A stretch of DNA of 64,000 bases from Saccharopolyspora phatthalungensis (lineage in GTDB: Bacteria > Actinomycetota > Actinomycetes > Mycobacteriales > Pseudonocardiaceae), in assembly GCF_014203395.1 (NCBI RefSeq), contig NZ_JACHIW010000001.1, positions 5,501,501 through 5,565,500 of the forward strand. The letters are read 5' to 3'. Positions 48,123 to 57,213 of the stretch are shown here, in pieces. A model generated the notes under the pieces. The model saw nothing but the letters and a program-made list of their open reading frames with translations, made no database searches and was not told the DNA's origin. Both the position numbers and the translations under genes were made by a program. Position 1 is the first letter of the stretch. Each line of letters starts with the position of its first letter.

Positions 48123-49276
48123 GACGCCCCCTCGGTCGGCATCTGGTCGCGGACCTCACCGACAACGACCGCCCCGGCGTCGGCGTTGGCCGGGTCGGCG
48201 GGAGTTCGCCCGTGCACCTCGACGGTGACGGTGTTCTGCTGCAGGGCGGTCGCGACGGCGTCGTGCACCGCGGCCTTGATCCCCTCGGGGTCGAGGTCGT
48301 GGTCGGTGGCCAGGAGTTCGGCGAGCTTGTTCGCGGTCGCGTCAAGCGCGGCGAGGCGCTGCTCGATTGAGCCGAGTTTGCCCTCGTTGCGGAACGTTGC
48401 GGCGTTGCCGTCGGCGAGCAGGTCGATCGGCCACACGTCGTGATCCACACCCGGCGGCCGTCGGGCGGGCTGCCAGGTGTTGAACATCTCCACGAGCATG
48501 GCGACGACGGTTCGGCGGCCGAGGGCGGTCGGCCATCCCTGAATCTGTCCTTGCGGTCCGCGGGGGCCGAGCAGCTCGTTCTGAATGCTGAACAGCGCGG
48601 CGCGTTCATCGGGTTGCAAGTCGTCTACCTCCTGTGCTGCGAACGTGGGCGACCCGCCGCCGAGTAGCGCGGCGAGTTCGTCTCTGGAACCGCGGAATGC
48701 GTTGCAGTCCACGGGCGAACGCCCGGCGACCCGTCCCTCGTCGCTGTACTGCAGGACCGCGACCGGTAGCCCGCCGTAGCCGCCCCACAAGCCGTCGAGC
48801 CATCCGCGGTTGCGGGCGTAGACGTCGGCGGGGGCTCCGGCCCGACTGTTCGGATAGCGGCTGTACCAAAGGGGCGGCAGTCCACGCAGGTCCGGGCGGC
48901 CGATCTGCCGCCGATACCACTCGGGCAGGTACAGCAACGGAGTTCGCCACCCGGCCGCGTTGAGCCGGTGCGTGATATCGCGGGCGAGCGCGGCGTTCCC
49001 ACCGCCGGCCTCGACATCGAGGATCACCCCGACCTCACGGGGCACCGTGCGCATGATGTGCTCGGCCTGCGCTGCGGCGCCGATGTCACCCTCTTGGTAG
49101 TGGTAGACGGCGTGCAGCAGGCCAGCGGCGCGCGCCTGGTCGAGGTGGCGGCGAAATTGCGGATCGACGCGCGTGCCTTGACTGGCCTTGATGATCGCGA
49201 AGTCGATGCCCTCGCGCTTGGCGCGGTGCAAGTCGATTCCGGCCTGATACCGGGGAATGTCGATACCCCAGATCAC
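48119..49276 (-). CDS. GH25-type phage endolysin
   Basis: This 385-aa protein has an N-terminal lysozyme-like GH25 domain (residues about 1-190): GIDIPRYQ, FAIIKASQGT, GVILDVEAGG with the catalytic acids, and SPVDCNAF. A variable C-terminal region with short helices (IQNELLGP, RLAALDATANKL) follows. Actinophage endolysins of this type cleave peptidoglycan. The GTG start overlaps the upstream membrane-protein stop (GTGA). It is coupled to the holin. Confidence 0.82.
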   Translation of the reverse strand: MIWGIDIPRYQAGIDLHRAKREGIDFAIIKASQGTRVDPQFRRHLDQARAAGLLHAVYHYQEGDIGAAAQAEHIMRTVPREVGVILDVEAGGGNAALARDITHRLNAAGWRTPLLYLPEWYRRQIGRPDLRGLPPLWYSRYPNSRAGAPADVYARNRGWLDGLWGGYGGLPVAVLQYSDEGRVAGRSPVDCNAFRGSRDELAALLGGGSPTFAAQEVDDLQPDERAALFSIQNELLGPRGPQGQIQGWPTALGRRTVVAMLVEMFNTWQPARRPPGVDHDVWPIDLLADGNAATFRNEGKLGSIEQRLAALDATANKLAELLATDHDLDPEGIKAAVHDAVATALQQNTVTVEVHGRTPADPANADAGAVVVGEVRDQMPTEGAS

Positions 49277-49656
49277 GGGCCCCCTCGGGTGTCGGGATCA
49301 GACCGGGCGCGTCGCTCGGCCTGGTCGTGGGTCTGGTTGTGGTGGTGGGCGTGGGTTCCTCGCGGACGCAGGCGAGGCCGTCGTAGGTGGCGCCGTCGGG
49401 GCCGGGCCGGGGTGGGGTCGGGTTGGCGTTGTACCTCGACGGCCTTGCGGCACGCATCGCCGACTCGGGCCGCGATGCTCGGGTCGGTGGCGCAGAGTTC
49501 CGCGAGCGGGTCGGCGACCTGCCGGGCGTCCTCGGCGTTGTCGACGGCTTGCTGCTCGGCCAGCGTCGCGCGCCCGGCTTGCTCGGCGGCGTCGTGCTGC
49601 CGTGCGGCGAGCTGCCACGTCAACCACGCCACCCACACGACGACGAGCACGATCAC
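49273..49656 (-). CDS. Small membrane-anchored phage protein, possibly frameshifted
   Basis: This 127-aa protein has an N-terminal hydrophobic helix (residues 2-18), a helical Ala/Gln-rich stalk and an unusually Arg/His-rich tail. From about 49420 downward another frame reads a more natural Pro/Thr-rich segment (GPDGATYDGLACVREEPTP), so a frameshift is possible. The same frame upstream, past a TGA, runs into the integrase fragment. Position before the endolysin suggests a lysis accessory. Confidence 0.45.
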   Translation of the reverse strand: MIVLVVVWVAWLTWQLAARQHDAAEQAGRATLAEQQAVDNAEDARQVADPLAELCATDPSIAARVGDACRKAVEVQRQPDPTPARPRRRHLRRPRLRPRGTHAHHHNQTHDQAERRARSDPDTRGGP

Positions 49657-49668
49657 CCCGGCGCGGAT

Positions 49669-50262
49669 TCACGACCACGTCATGTCGTGCCCTCGCTCGT
49701 CGAGCTTCTCGACGACCTGCAGGATCTCGTCGAGCGTGACGATCCGGGCCCGGTGCCGCACCTCGGCGGGCCGTTCCACACCCTGCGTGGGGTCGTCGCT
49801 GCGCAGCCCCTCGACGATCGCCGCCTGCATGAGCTTGTTCAGCACCACCAGCCGGACCCGGATCGTGCCGTCGGATCGGCCCCGCCGCTTGAGGTCGGCT
49901 TTCATCGCCCGCACGTCCGCCGCTGTGATCGCGGCGACCGGGGTCTCTTCTCCGAAGTGCTTGATCAGGGCGCGGACGTTGCTGCGGTACGACTTGTTCG
50001 TGTTCTCCGAGTAGGCGAGATCATCGGCCCACGCTGTGGCGAACGGGCCGAACTTGCAGGATCGCACCCGAGCCTCGCCGCGGAAGTACGCGGCGTTCTC
50101 GCGCTCCATGTCCTGCCACCAGCGGTTGCCCTCGCGCAGGGTGGCGAACGTCTTGGTGCCGCCGATCTTGCGCTTGCCGGGCTTGCTGAAGAAGTCGTAC
50201 CACTCAGCGCGGTAAGGCTTGGCCGCGTTCTCGCGGCCCTTCATCAGGTAGCACGTGCCCAT
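49669..50262 (-). pseudogene. Tyrosine integrase fragment lacking the catalytic domain
   Basis: The 197-aa product contains the AP2-like arm and SAM-like core-binding domain of a phage/element integrase (KTFATLREGNRWWQDME, NKSYRSNVRALIKHFG, AADVRAMKADL) and stops just after TLDEILQVV. The Arg-Lys-His-Arg-Tyr catalytic domain is absent. The stop codon is in frame with the neighbouring small membrane gene, as if a deletion fused the two. It marks this island as a degraded prophage or element. Confidence 0.75.
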
Positions 50263-50792
50263 GCTCGTCCGGTCCCTCTCGACTCAGACGCGCACACGTG
50301 GGCACTAACGGCGACCGTAGACGGACGGCGGCGGGCTATCGAGCACCGGTGTTGATCTTGTGGGTATTTATCGCACCCACACCCACACCGTATGGCCAGA
50401 GTGGACGGTGCCCACACTGCCCGTGACCTGCCGAAACAGGACTACCCGACCCCACCGCCGCCACCGGCTACAGTTACTCGCGAAATCGGCGGTCCCGGTG
50501 CGGAGCTGGGGCAAAAATAAGTCGGGGATCCCGGAGCCCAGGCGGCGTCTGAGGTTTTGCCACCCGCACCGCGACGCTAACCACTTGTGAAACGGTCTCT
50601 GACGCGACGGTGCAGGCCTCGCGTTATTGAGCGGCCGCAAGGTTGCGAATCGTCGTCCTTCCCGTGGCGCACAAGCTGAATCGTTCCCGCGGCGGAGAAC
50701 TTCGCGAAGGGTTTACAGGGCGTCGATCCGTCGGCTACCTTCTCTCGCCAAGACCAGAGGTCAGACCTCAGGTCGCAACGAGGAGGTTTGCC
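50263..50792. other. Intergenic region between the integrase fragment and the sulfonate operon
   Basis: About 530 bp without a gene. TGTGGGT (50359-50365) pairs with ACCCACA (50375-50381) around 9 nt, and a FadR-like operator lies at 50757. No tRNA or repeat matching the left side of the island was found, so the attachment site is undefined. Confidence 0.55.
50757..50769. promoter_or_regulatory. GntR/FadR-type operator of the sulfonate operon
   Basis: GAGGTC-A-GACCTC is a perfect odd palindrome with the GGTC-N-GACC core of FadR-family sites. It is 23 bp before the first gene and related to the palindrome before the GntR gene at 58884. Confidence 0.5.
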
Positions 50793-51113
50793 ATGAGCAA
50801 GGGTGGGGCGGCCGCCGGGCCGCCGCAGTTCCTGCTGCACGACGAGGGCGACTCGGTGGCCGTCGCCGTGCAGGACCTGCAGCCGGGCGCGGTGCAGGGC
50901 GCGGTGCTGGCCAACGGCCGCCGATGCGAGTTCGTGATCAAGGACGAGGTGCCGCTGGGGCACAAGTTCGCCGTCGTCGAACTGGCCGAGGGCGCCGACC
51001 TGGTCAAGTACGGCATTCGGGTCGGGACGACCACCAAGCAGATCGCCGTGGGCGACTACGTCCACGTCCACAACGTGAGGAGTGCTCGATGGGCCACCAG
51101 TCGCGCGGTCTGA
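50793..51113 (+). CDS. suyA: SuyA-like sulfolactate sulfo-lyase small subunit (SAF domain)
   Basis: This 106-aa stand-alone SAF domain corresponds to the N-terminal part of UxaA-family dehydratases. It has [38 protein letters not shown] and [14 protein letters not shown]. In SuyAB the small and large subunits are separate and cleave (R)-sulfolactate to pyruvate and sulfite. The ATG has AGGAGG 7 nt upstream. The alternative is an altronate/galactarate-type dehydratase. The sulfonate call rests on the flanking SlcC- and ComC-like genes. Confidence 0.68.
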   Translation: MSKGGAAAGPPQFLLHDEGDSVAVAVQDLQPGAVQGAVLANGRRCEFVIKDEVPLGHKFAVVELAEGADLVKYGIRVGTTTKQIAVGDYVHVHNVRSARWATSRAV

Positions 51114-52252
51114 CCGGCTTCCGCCGCCCGAACGGGGCGGTCGGGATCCGCAACCACGTCGTGATCCTGCCGGTTGACGACCTGTCCAACGCCGCCGCCG
51201 AAGCAGTCGCGCACGTCGTACCGGGCACGCTCCCGCTGCCGCATGCCTTCGGCCGCCTACAGTTCGGCGAGGACCTGGAACTGACCTTCCGGACCCTGAT
51301 CGGCACCGGCCGCAACCCCAATGTCGCGGCGGTCGTGGTGATCGGCATCGAGCCGAACTGGACCAACCGCGTCGTCGAGGGCATCGCCGCGACCGGCAAA
51401 CCGGTGGTGGGCTTCGCCATCGAGCGCAGCGGCGACCTACGCACCATCGAGAAGGCCGCGCGGGAGGCGCAGCGGATGCTGCAGGACGCCACGGAGATCC
51501 ACCGCGAGCCGGTGCAGCGGCACGAAGTGATGATGTCGATCAAGTGCGGCGAATCGGACACCACCAGCGGACTGGGCTCCTGCCCGACCACGTCGGAGGC
51601 CGTGGACCGGTGGGTGGCCGCTGGTGGCACCGTGCTGTTCGGCGAGACCAGCGAGCTCACCGGGGGCGAGCACCTGATCGCCGAGCGCTGCGTGGACGAC
51701 GAGGTGCGCAAGAAGTTCCAGTCGATTTACGACGACTACATCGCCACCATCGAGGCCACCGGGGCGAACCTGCTGGGCTCGCAGCCGACCCAGGGCAACA
51801 TCACCGGCGGCCTGTCGACGATCGAGGAGAAGGCGATGGGCAACATCGCCAAGACCGGTTCGGTGCCGGTGGTCGACGCGATCCGGGAGGCCGAGGCGCC
51901 CACCAAACCCGGCCTGACCTTCATGAACACCTCATCGGCGGCGGCCGAGTGCGTGACCCTGATGGCGGCGGGCGGGGCCGCGGTGCACCTGTTCCCCACC
52001 GGGCAGGGCAACGTCATCGGCAACCCGATCGAGCCGGTCATCAAGATCAGCGCGAACCCGACGACGGTCGCCACCATGGGCGAGCACATCGACGTCGACG
52101 TCAGCGGGCTGTTGCGCCTGGAGTACGGCCTGTCGGAGGCCGGTGACCGGCTGATGGAGTGTATCGACCGCACCGTCAACGGCCGCCTGACCTGCGCCGA
52201 ATCCCTGGGCCACCGCGAGTTCACCTTCACCAAGCTCTACCCGAGCGCTTAA
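51089..52252 (+). CDS. suyB: SuyB-like sulfolactate sulfo-lyase large subunit
   Basis: This 387-aa UxaA/GarD C-terminal-domain protein overlaps the small subunit by 25 bp. It begins with [18 protein letters not shown] and contains [26 protein letters not shown] and [19 protein letters not shown], followed by [14 protein letters not shown]. These are the cofactor-binding and catalytic stretches of the family. GAGGAG precedes the ATG. With suyA it would form the desulfonating enzyme; dehydration of an aldarate is the alternative. Confidence 0.7.
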   Translation: MGHQSRGLTGFRRPNGAVGIRNHVVILPVDDLSNAAAEAVAHVVPGTLPLPHAFGRLQFGEDLELTFRTLIGTGRNPNVAAVVVIGIEPNWTNRVVEGIAATGKPVVGFAIERSGDLRTIEKAAREAQRMLQDATEIHREPVQRHEVMMSIKCGESDTTSGLGSCPTTSEAVDRWVAAGGTVLFGETSELTGGEHLIAERCVDDEVRKKFQSIYDDYIATIEATGANLLGSQPTQGNITGGLSTIEEKAMGNIAKTGSVPVVDAIREAEAPTKPGLTFMNTSSAAAECVTLMAAGGAAVHLFPTGQGNVIGNPIEPVIKISANPTTVATMGEHIDVDVSGLLRLEYGLSEAGDRLMECIDRTVNGRLTCAESLGHREFTFTKLYPSA

Positions 52253-52318
52253 CCGGACAGGTGCCGACCGGCCACGGCACGCGCGTGGCCGGTCCACCCG
52301 ACTTCGAGGAGAGGCCCT

Positions 52319-53749
52319 GTGGCCGAACAATCCACCACCTACGTCGCGGGCCGGTGGCACGACCCGGACCGCCGTGTCGACGTGCGGAACCCGGCCGACG
52401 GATCCGTCGTCGGCAGCATCGGTTACGGCGGTGCGCCGGAAGCGACCGCTGCCGCCGACGCGGCGGCCGACGCCTTCGCCGACTGGGCCGGCAAACCCGG
52501 GCGCTACCGGGCGGACCTGCTGCGCGCCGCCGGCGAACTGCTCGCCGAGCGAGCCGAGGACATCGGCCTGCTGCTGGCCCGCGAGTCCGGCAAGCGACTG
52601 CCCGAAGCGGTCGGCGAGATCCGGTTCTCCGCCGAGTATTTCCGGTGGTTCGCCGAGCAGGCCCGGCGCCCGGAAGGCCAGGTGTTCCCGCACGAGCAGG
52701 ACGACCGGCGGCACCTGACGTTCCGGCGACCGGCCGGGGTCGCGGTCTCGCTGACGCCGTGGAACTTCCCGGTGTCCATCCAGGCGCGCAAGCTCGCCCC
52801 GGCGTTGGCGGCGGGTTGCACCGTGGTCGCCCGCGCCTCCGAGAAGGCGCCGCTGGCGGCGGTCGAGCTCGTCCGTTGCCTGGCCGATGCGGGGCTGCCC
52901 GCCGGGGTGCTGAACATGGTGCACGGCAAGGCCTCCGAGCTGACTCCGGCGCTGCTCGCGCACCCTGCGGTGCGGGTCGTCAGCTTCACCGGTTCCACCG
53001 AGGTCGGCCGCCGGATCATGGCCGCCGCCAGTGACCGGATCGTGCGACCGTTGCTGGAATTGGGCGGCGACGCGCCGTTCCTGGTCTTCGACGACGCCGA
53101 CCTGGACGCCGCGGTCGACGGCGCGATGGTCGCCAAATTCCGCAACAACGGCCAGTCCTGCATCGGGGCGAACCGGTTCCTGGTCCAGGACGGCGTGCAC
53201 GACGAGTTCGTCTCCCGGTTGGCCGAGCGCGTCGACGCGATGACGGTCGGCGCCGGCACCGCCGATCCGCTGCCGGACCTGTCCGCGCTGATCGACGACG
53301 CGCGGGTCAAGGCGGTCAACGCCGTGGTCGAGGAAGCGATCGCGGCCGGTGCGACCCGCGTGACGCGGGAGTTCGGCCTGCCGGGCACCGGCAGTTTCGC
53401 CGCGCCGGCCCTGCTCACCGACGTCCCGGCGCACGTCTCGCTGGCCCGCGAAGAGGTTTTCGGTCCGGCTGCGGGCATCTTCCGGTTCTCCACAATGGAC
53501 GATGCGATCCGGCTGGCCAACGCGACCGAGATGGGCCTGGCCGGTTATGCCTACACCCGGGACGCCGCGCGGCTGTTCCGGCTCGGGGAGCGCCTGGACG
53601 TCGGCATCGTCGGCTTCAACAGCGCGCTGCCCTCGGTGGCGTTCGCGCCGATGGGCGGCACCAAGCAGAGCGGCCTGGGCCGGGAAGGCGCCGAGATCGG
53701 CATGGAGGAATTCACCGAGACCCGGTACGTGGCTGTGGGTGGTGTGTGA
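52319..53749 (+). CDS. NAD(P)-dependent aldehyde dehydrogenase (sulfolactaldehyde dehydrogenase candidate)
   Basis: This 476-aa aldehyde dehydrogenase superfamily member has the catalytic Cys281 in NGQSCIGANR and Glu247 in LELGGDAPF, with WNFPVSIQARK for cofactor binding. It resembles succinate-semialdehyde-type enzymes. In this operon it could oxidise 3-sulfolactaldehyde to sulfolactate, as SlaB does in Pseudomonas. The GTG start follows GAGGAGAGG. The stop overlaps the next gene. Confidence 0.75.
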   Translation: MAEQSTTYVAGRWHDPDRRVDVRNPADGSVVGSIGYGGAPEATAAADAAADAFADWAGKPGRYRADLLRAAGELLAERAEDIGLLLARESGKRLPEAVGEIRFSAEYFRWFAEQARRPEGQVFPHEQDDRRHLTFRRPAGVAVSLTPWNFPVSIQARKLAPALAAGCTVVARASEKAPLAAVELVRCLADAGLPAGVLNMVHGKASELTPALLAHPAVRVVSFTGSTEVGRRIMAAASDRIVRPLLELGGDAPFLVFDDADLDAAVDGAMVAKFRNNGQSCIGANRFLVQDGVHDEFVSRLAERVDAMTVGAGTADPLPDLSALIDDARVKAVNAVVEEAIAAGATRVTREFGLPGTGSFAAPALLTDVPAHVSLAREEVFGPAAGIFRFSTMDDAIRLANATEMGLAGYAYTRDAARLFRLGERLDVGIVGFNSALPSVAFAPMGGTKQSGLGREGAEIGMEEFTETRYVAVGGV

Positions 53750-54717
53750 TGGGTGATCGCATCGTGGTGGTCGAGGACGTCTGGGGTGCGGCGCTGAGCG
53801 ACCTCGCGCGCACCCACGAGGTCCGGCGGCACCCGGACGCCTGGATCGACCCGGACATGCTGCGGGACGCCGTCTCCGAAGCCACCGCCGTCGTGGTGCG
53901 CAACCGGGCGCAGGTCACCGAGGAACTGCTGTCCGCCGCCCCGGATCTGAAGATCGTCGCGCGCGCCGGGGTCGGCCTGGACAACATCGACGTCGCCGCC
54001 GCCGACCGTGCGGGCGTGGTGGTCTCGGCCGCGCTCGGCGCCAACGCGGTCAGCGTCGCCGAGCACACCCTGTTGCTCGCGTTGGGAGTTCTGCGGGAGG
54101 TCGTCGCACACGACCGCGACGTGCGGGCCGGTGGCTGGGAGCGCAGGGCCGGCGTGGAGCTCTCCGGCAAGACCTGGGGGCTGCTGGGCCTGGGCGCGAC
54201 CGGGCTGGCCGTGGCGAATCTGCTGCGCGGATTCGGGATGCGCATCATCGGCCACGACCCGTACGTGGACCCGAAGGATCCGCGACTCGGCCGGGTCGAG
54301 GCCGTCGGTCTCGACGAGGTGCTGGCCCGCGCCGACGTGCTCAGCGTCCACCTGCCCGCGACGGCCGAGACCAAGAACCTTCTCGACGCCGCCCTGCTCG
54401 GCCGCATGAAACCCGGTGCGGTGCTGGTCAACGTCGGACGCGGCGAGGTCGTCGACGAAGCCGGGCTGGCGGCGGCGCTGCGTTCCGGACACCTCGCCGG
54501 TGCCGGGTTGGACGTGCGCGGCACCGAGCCGCCCGGCCCCAGCCCCTTGGACGAGGTCGGGTCGGTGATCTACACGCCGCACATCGCGGGGATCACGGTC
54601 GACAGCCAGGAACGGATCGTGGCGCGGCTGGTGGACGACATCCGCGCGGTGCTCTCCGGTGCCGATGCGAGGTGTTCGGTCGGCAAGCTCGCCGGGGTGC
54701 GGCGAGGTGCGGCGTGA
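53749..54717 (+). CDS. slcC: SlcC-like D-2-hydroxyacid dehydrogenase
   Basis: This 322-aa NAD-dependent 2-hydroxyacid dehydrogenase has GLLGLGATGLAV, VNVGRGEVVDE (catalytic Arg), GTEPPGPSPL (Glu) and YTPHIAGIT (His). It is the fold of (S)-sulfolactate dehydrogenase SlcC. Next to a ComC-like enzyme and SuyAB it fits sulfolactate racemisation. A phosphoglycerate-dehydrogenase-type role is possible. The start overlaps the aldehyde dehydrogenase stop (TGATG) and the stop overlaps the next start (GTGA). Confidence 0.68.
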   Translation: MGDRIVVVEDVWGAALSDLARTHEVRRHPDAWIDPDMLRDAVSEATAVVVRNRAQVTEELLSAAPDLKIVARAGVGLDNIDVAAADRAGVVVSAALGANAVSVAEHTLLLALGVLREVVAHDRDVRAGGWERRAGVELSGKTWGLLGLGATGLAVANLLRGFGMRIIGHDPYVDPKDPRLGRVEAVGLDEVLARADVLSVHLPATAETKNLLDAALLGRMKPGAVLVNVGRGEVVDEAGLAAALRSGHLAGAGLDVRGTEPPGPSPLDEVGSVIYTPHIAGITVDSQERIVARLVDDIRAVLSGADARCSVGKLAGVRRGAA

Positions 54718-55721
54718 GCACCGTGGGCGAACTGCGGCGCCAGGCCGCGGATCTGCTCATCGGCAGCGGCATGCAGCCCGAGCACGCCGAGCGTTGCGCA
54801 CAGCTGCTGGTGCTGGCCGAGGCGTGGGGCATTGCATCGCACGGGTTGCTGCGGCTGCCGTATTACCTGGAACGGATGGCCGCCGGGGGATGCCGCCCCG
54901 ACGCCGAGCTCAAACAGATTTCCGACCAGGGCGCCGTGGTGGTCTACGACGGCGACACCGGGCTCGGGCACTGGCAGCTCTGGGAGGCCGCGGTCACCGC
55001 GAAAACGCGTTGCGGCCACACCGGAATCGCCGCGGTCGCGGTGCGCAATTCATCGCACTGCGGTGCGCTGGGCGCATACGTCTACCCGGCGGTCGAGGCC
55101 GGCATGGTGTCGCTGGTGTTCAGCAATGGCCCGGCCGTGATGCCGCCGTGGGGTGGGCACACGCCGGTGTTGTCCACCAGCCCGCTGGCCGCCGGTGTGC
55201 CGAGCCGGCCGCACCCGCTCGTGCTGGACCTGGCCACCAGCGCCGTGGCGCGCGGCAAGATCGCCGCACGGGCGCGCGGCGGCGAGCCGCTGGAGGAAGG
55301 CTGGGCGTTCGACGCCGACGGCCGTCCCACCACCGACGCGCAGGCGGCGCTGCACGGAATGCTCGCCCCGCTGGGCGGCGCGAAGGGCTACGGCCTGGCG
55401 CTGCTGGTGGAAATGCTCACGGCCGGTCTGGTCGGGCCGACACCGGCGGCCGACATGCCGGACATGTTCACCCACGGGCACCACGCCCGCCCCCAGGGCA
55501 TCGGGCACCTGGTGGTGACGATGACTCCGGAGTTCTTCGACTCCGAAGGCGCAGACCGGTTCGATCGGCTCGCGCGGCGGATCGCCGACGCGGGGGGCCG
55601 GCTGCCGGGGCGGCAGCGCGTCGCGCCGTCCGATCTCGACGATGCATTCGTCCTGGACGTGGCTCCGGCTACGCTCCAGGAACTCGACGGCTGGGCGCAT
55701 CGCCTCAGCAACCAGGCCTGA
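54714..55721 (+). CDS. comC: ComC-like malate/sulfolactate dehydrogenase (Ldh2 family)
   Basis: This 335-aa Ldh2-family oxidoreductase has AWGIASHGLLRLPYY, SSHCGALGAYVYPAVEAGM (catalytic His), SNGPAVMPPWGG and GGAKGYGLALLVEML. The family includes malate, ureidoglycolate and (R)-sulfolactate dehydrogenases. ComC reduces sulfopyruvate to (R)-sulfolactate, the SuyAB substrate. The GTG start overlaps the upstream stop. Confidence 0.7.
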   Translation: MSTVGELRRQAADLLIGSGMQPEHAERCAQLLVLAEAWGIASHGLLRLPYYLERMAAGGCRPDAELKQISDQGAVVVYDGDTGLGHWQLWEAAVTAKTRCGHTGIAAVAVRNSSHCGALGAYVYPAVEAGMVSLVFSNGPAVMPPWGGHTPVLSTSPLAAGVPSRPHPLVLDLATSAVARGKIAARARGGEPLEEGWAFDADGRPTTDAQAALHGMLAPLGGAKGYGLALLVEMLTAGLVGPTPAADMPDMFTHGHHARPQGIGHLVVTMTPEFFDSEGADRFDRLARRIADAGGRLPGRQRVAPSDLDDAFVLDVAPATLQELDGWAHRLSNQA

Positions 55722-55766
55722 TCGCTTAGCCGATCGGGAAAGCGGCCGTGAGCCAAGGAGGTCTCG

Positions 55767-57210
55767 GTGGCCGGACAAACCCATGTGATCAGAACCCCCG
55801 CCGATGTCGTGGAGCTGGTGAACTCCGGACGGGTCAAGGGCGGCAATTCGCTGGCGATCGTCATCATCGCGCTCGGCGGCGTGTTCATCGATGCCTACGA
55901 TTTCACCAGCCTGTCGTTCGGAATCTCATATGTGAAGGAGGAGTTCGGGTTCGGCTCGCTGACCGAGGCCGTGGTCACCGGCTCGATCATGGTCGGGGCC
56001 CTGCTGGGCGCGCTGTTCGGCGGCTACTACACCGACAAGATCGGCCGCTACAAGATGTTCATGGCCGACATGATCTTCTTCGTGGTGGCCGCGATCGGCT
56101 GCGCGGTGGCGCCCAACCTTGCGGTGCTGATCTTTTTCCGGTTCCTGATGGGACTGGGCATCGGCCTGGATTTCCCGGTGGCGCTGAGCTTCATCGCCGA
56201 GTACACCGCCACGCGCGGCAAGGGCCGGTCGGTGAACCTGTGGCAGGTGGTGTGGTTCATCGCCATCGGCGCGAGCTTCGCCGTGCTGCTGCCGTTCTAC
56301 TTCCTGATCCCGGCGGAGTCGCACACCTGGCTGTGGCGGATCGCGGTCGGTTTCGGCGCGGTGCCGGCTTTGCTGGTGATGCTGGTGCGGCACAAGTACA
56401 TGCAGGAGAGCCCGTCGTGGGCGGCCGGTCGTGGGGACCTGCACGCAGCGGCGGAGATCCTGCGCAAGTCCTACGGCATCGACGTCCAGGTGGCGCCGGA
56501 CGCGCCGCCGGTGCAGGTCGCCGAGACCACGGCGAGCCCGCGCAACTTCCTGGTGCTGTTCAACCGGAAATTACCGCAAGCGGACGATCCTGGCGGCGTT
56601 CGTGGCGATGATGCAGAGCGTGCAGTATTTCGCGGTCGGGTTCTACCTCAGCGCGATCACCGCGACATTGTTCGGCAAGTCCACCCTGCTGCAGATCGTT
56701 GGCCCGTTGGGGTTCAACTTCATCTTCGGCGTCGGGGGAGCGTTGCTCGGTTCGGCCCTGACGCAGAAGTGGGGTTCCCGCAAGCTCGCGATGCGCGGCT
56801 TCTTCTGCAGTGCGGTGCTGCTGGTGGTCATCGGGGTCAGCGGCCCGTCGCTGCAAGGCGGTTTCGCCCTCGTGGGCGGACTCCTGGTGGGCCTGTTCAT
56901 CTTCACGCATGCGGGCGGACCGGCGGCGCAAGGGATGACGCTGGCGACGTTGTCGTATCCGACGCACCTGCGCGGCGCGGGAACCGGGATGGCGCAGGCG
57001 GTGTTGCGGATCGGTTCCATCGGCGGCCTCACCTTCTTCCCGATCATGACCGAGTCATTCGGGCTGAGCGCGCTGATCTTCCTGGCCGCGGCCCCGGTGA
57101 TCGGCTTGCTCACGACACTGCTCATCAACTGGGAGCCGGTCGGCCGGGACATCGACGCTGAAGAGCTCGCTGCGGCGCGACCCGGGCTGGCAGCAAAGAA
57201 AGGGATATGA
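55767..57210 (+). pseudogene. MFS transporter, frameshifted
   Basis: The GTG start has AAGGAGG upstream. The first six helices read normally (FIDAYDFTSLSFGI, GRYKMFMADM, FRFLMGLGIGLDFPVALSFIAEY). An extra base at about 56568-56571 shifts the frame, and helices seven to twelve continue in the other phase (RKRTILAAFVAMMQSVQYF) to 57210, giving about 480 aa when corrected. The family is metabolite:H+ symporter, expected to import the substrate of this operon. Real mutation or sequencing error. Confidence 0.78.
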
Positions 57211-57213
57211 CGA

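Noticed and set aside
50340..50500. Right attachment site of the island
   Set aside because: Searched by eye for a direct repeat shared with 40167-40813 and found none convincing; the only structure is a short hairpin.
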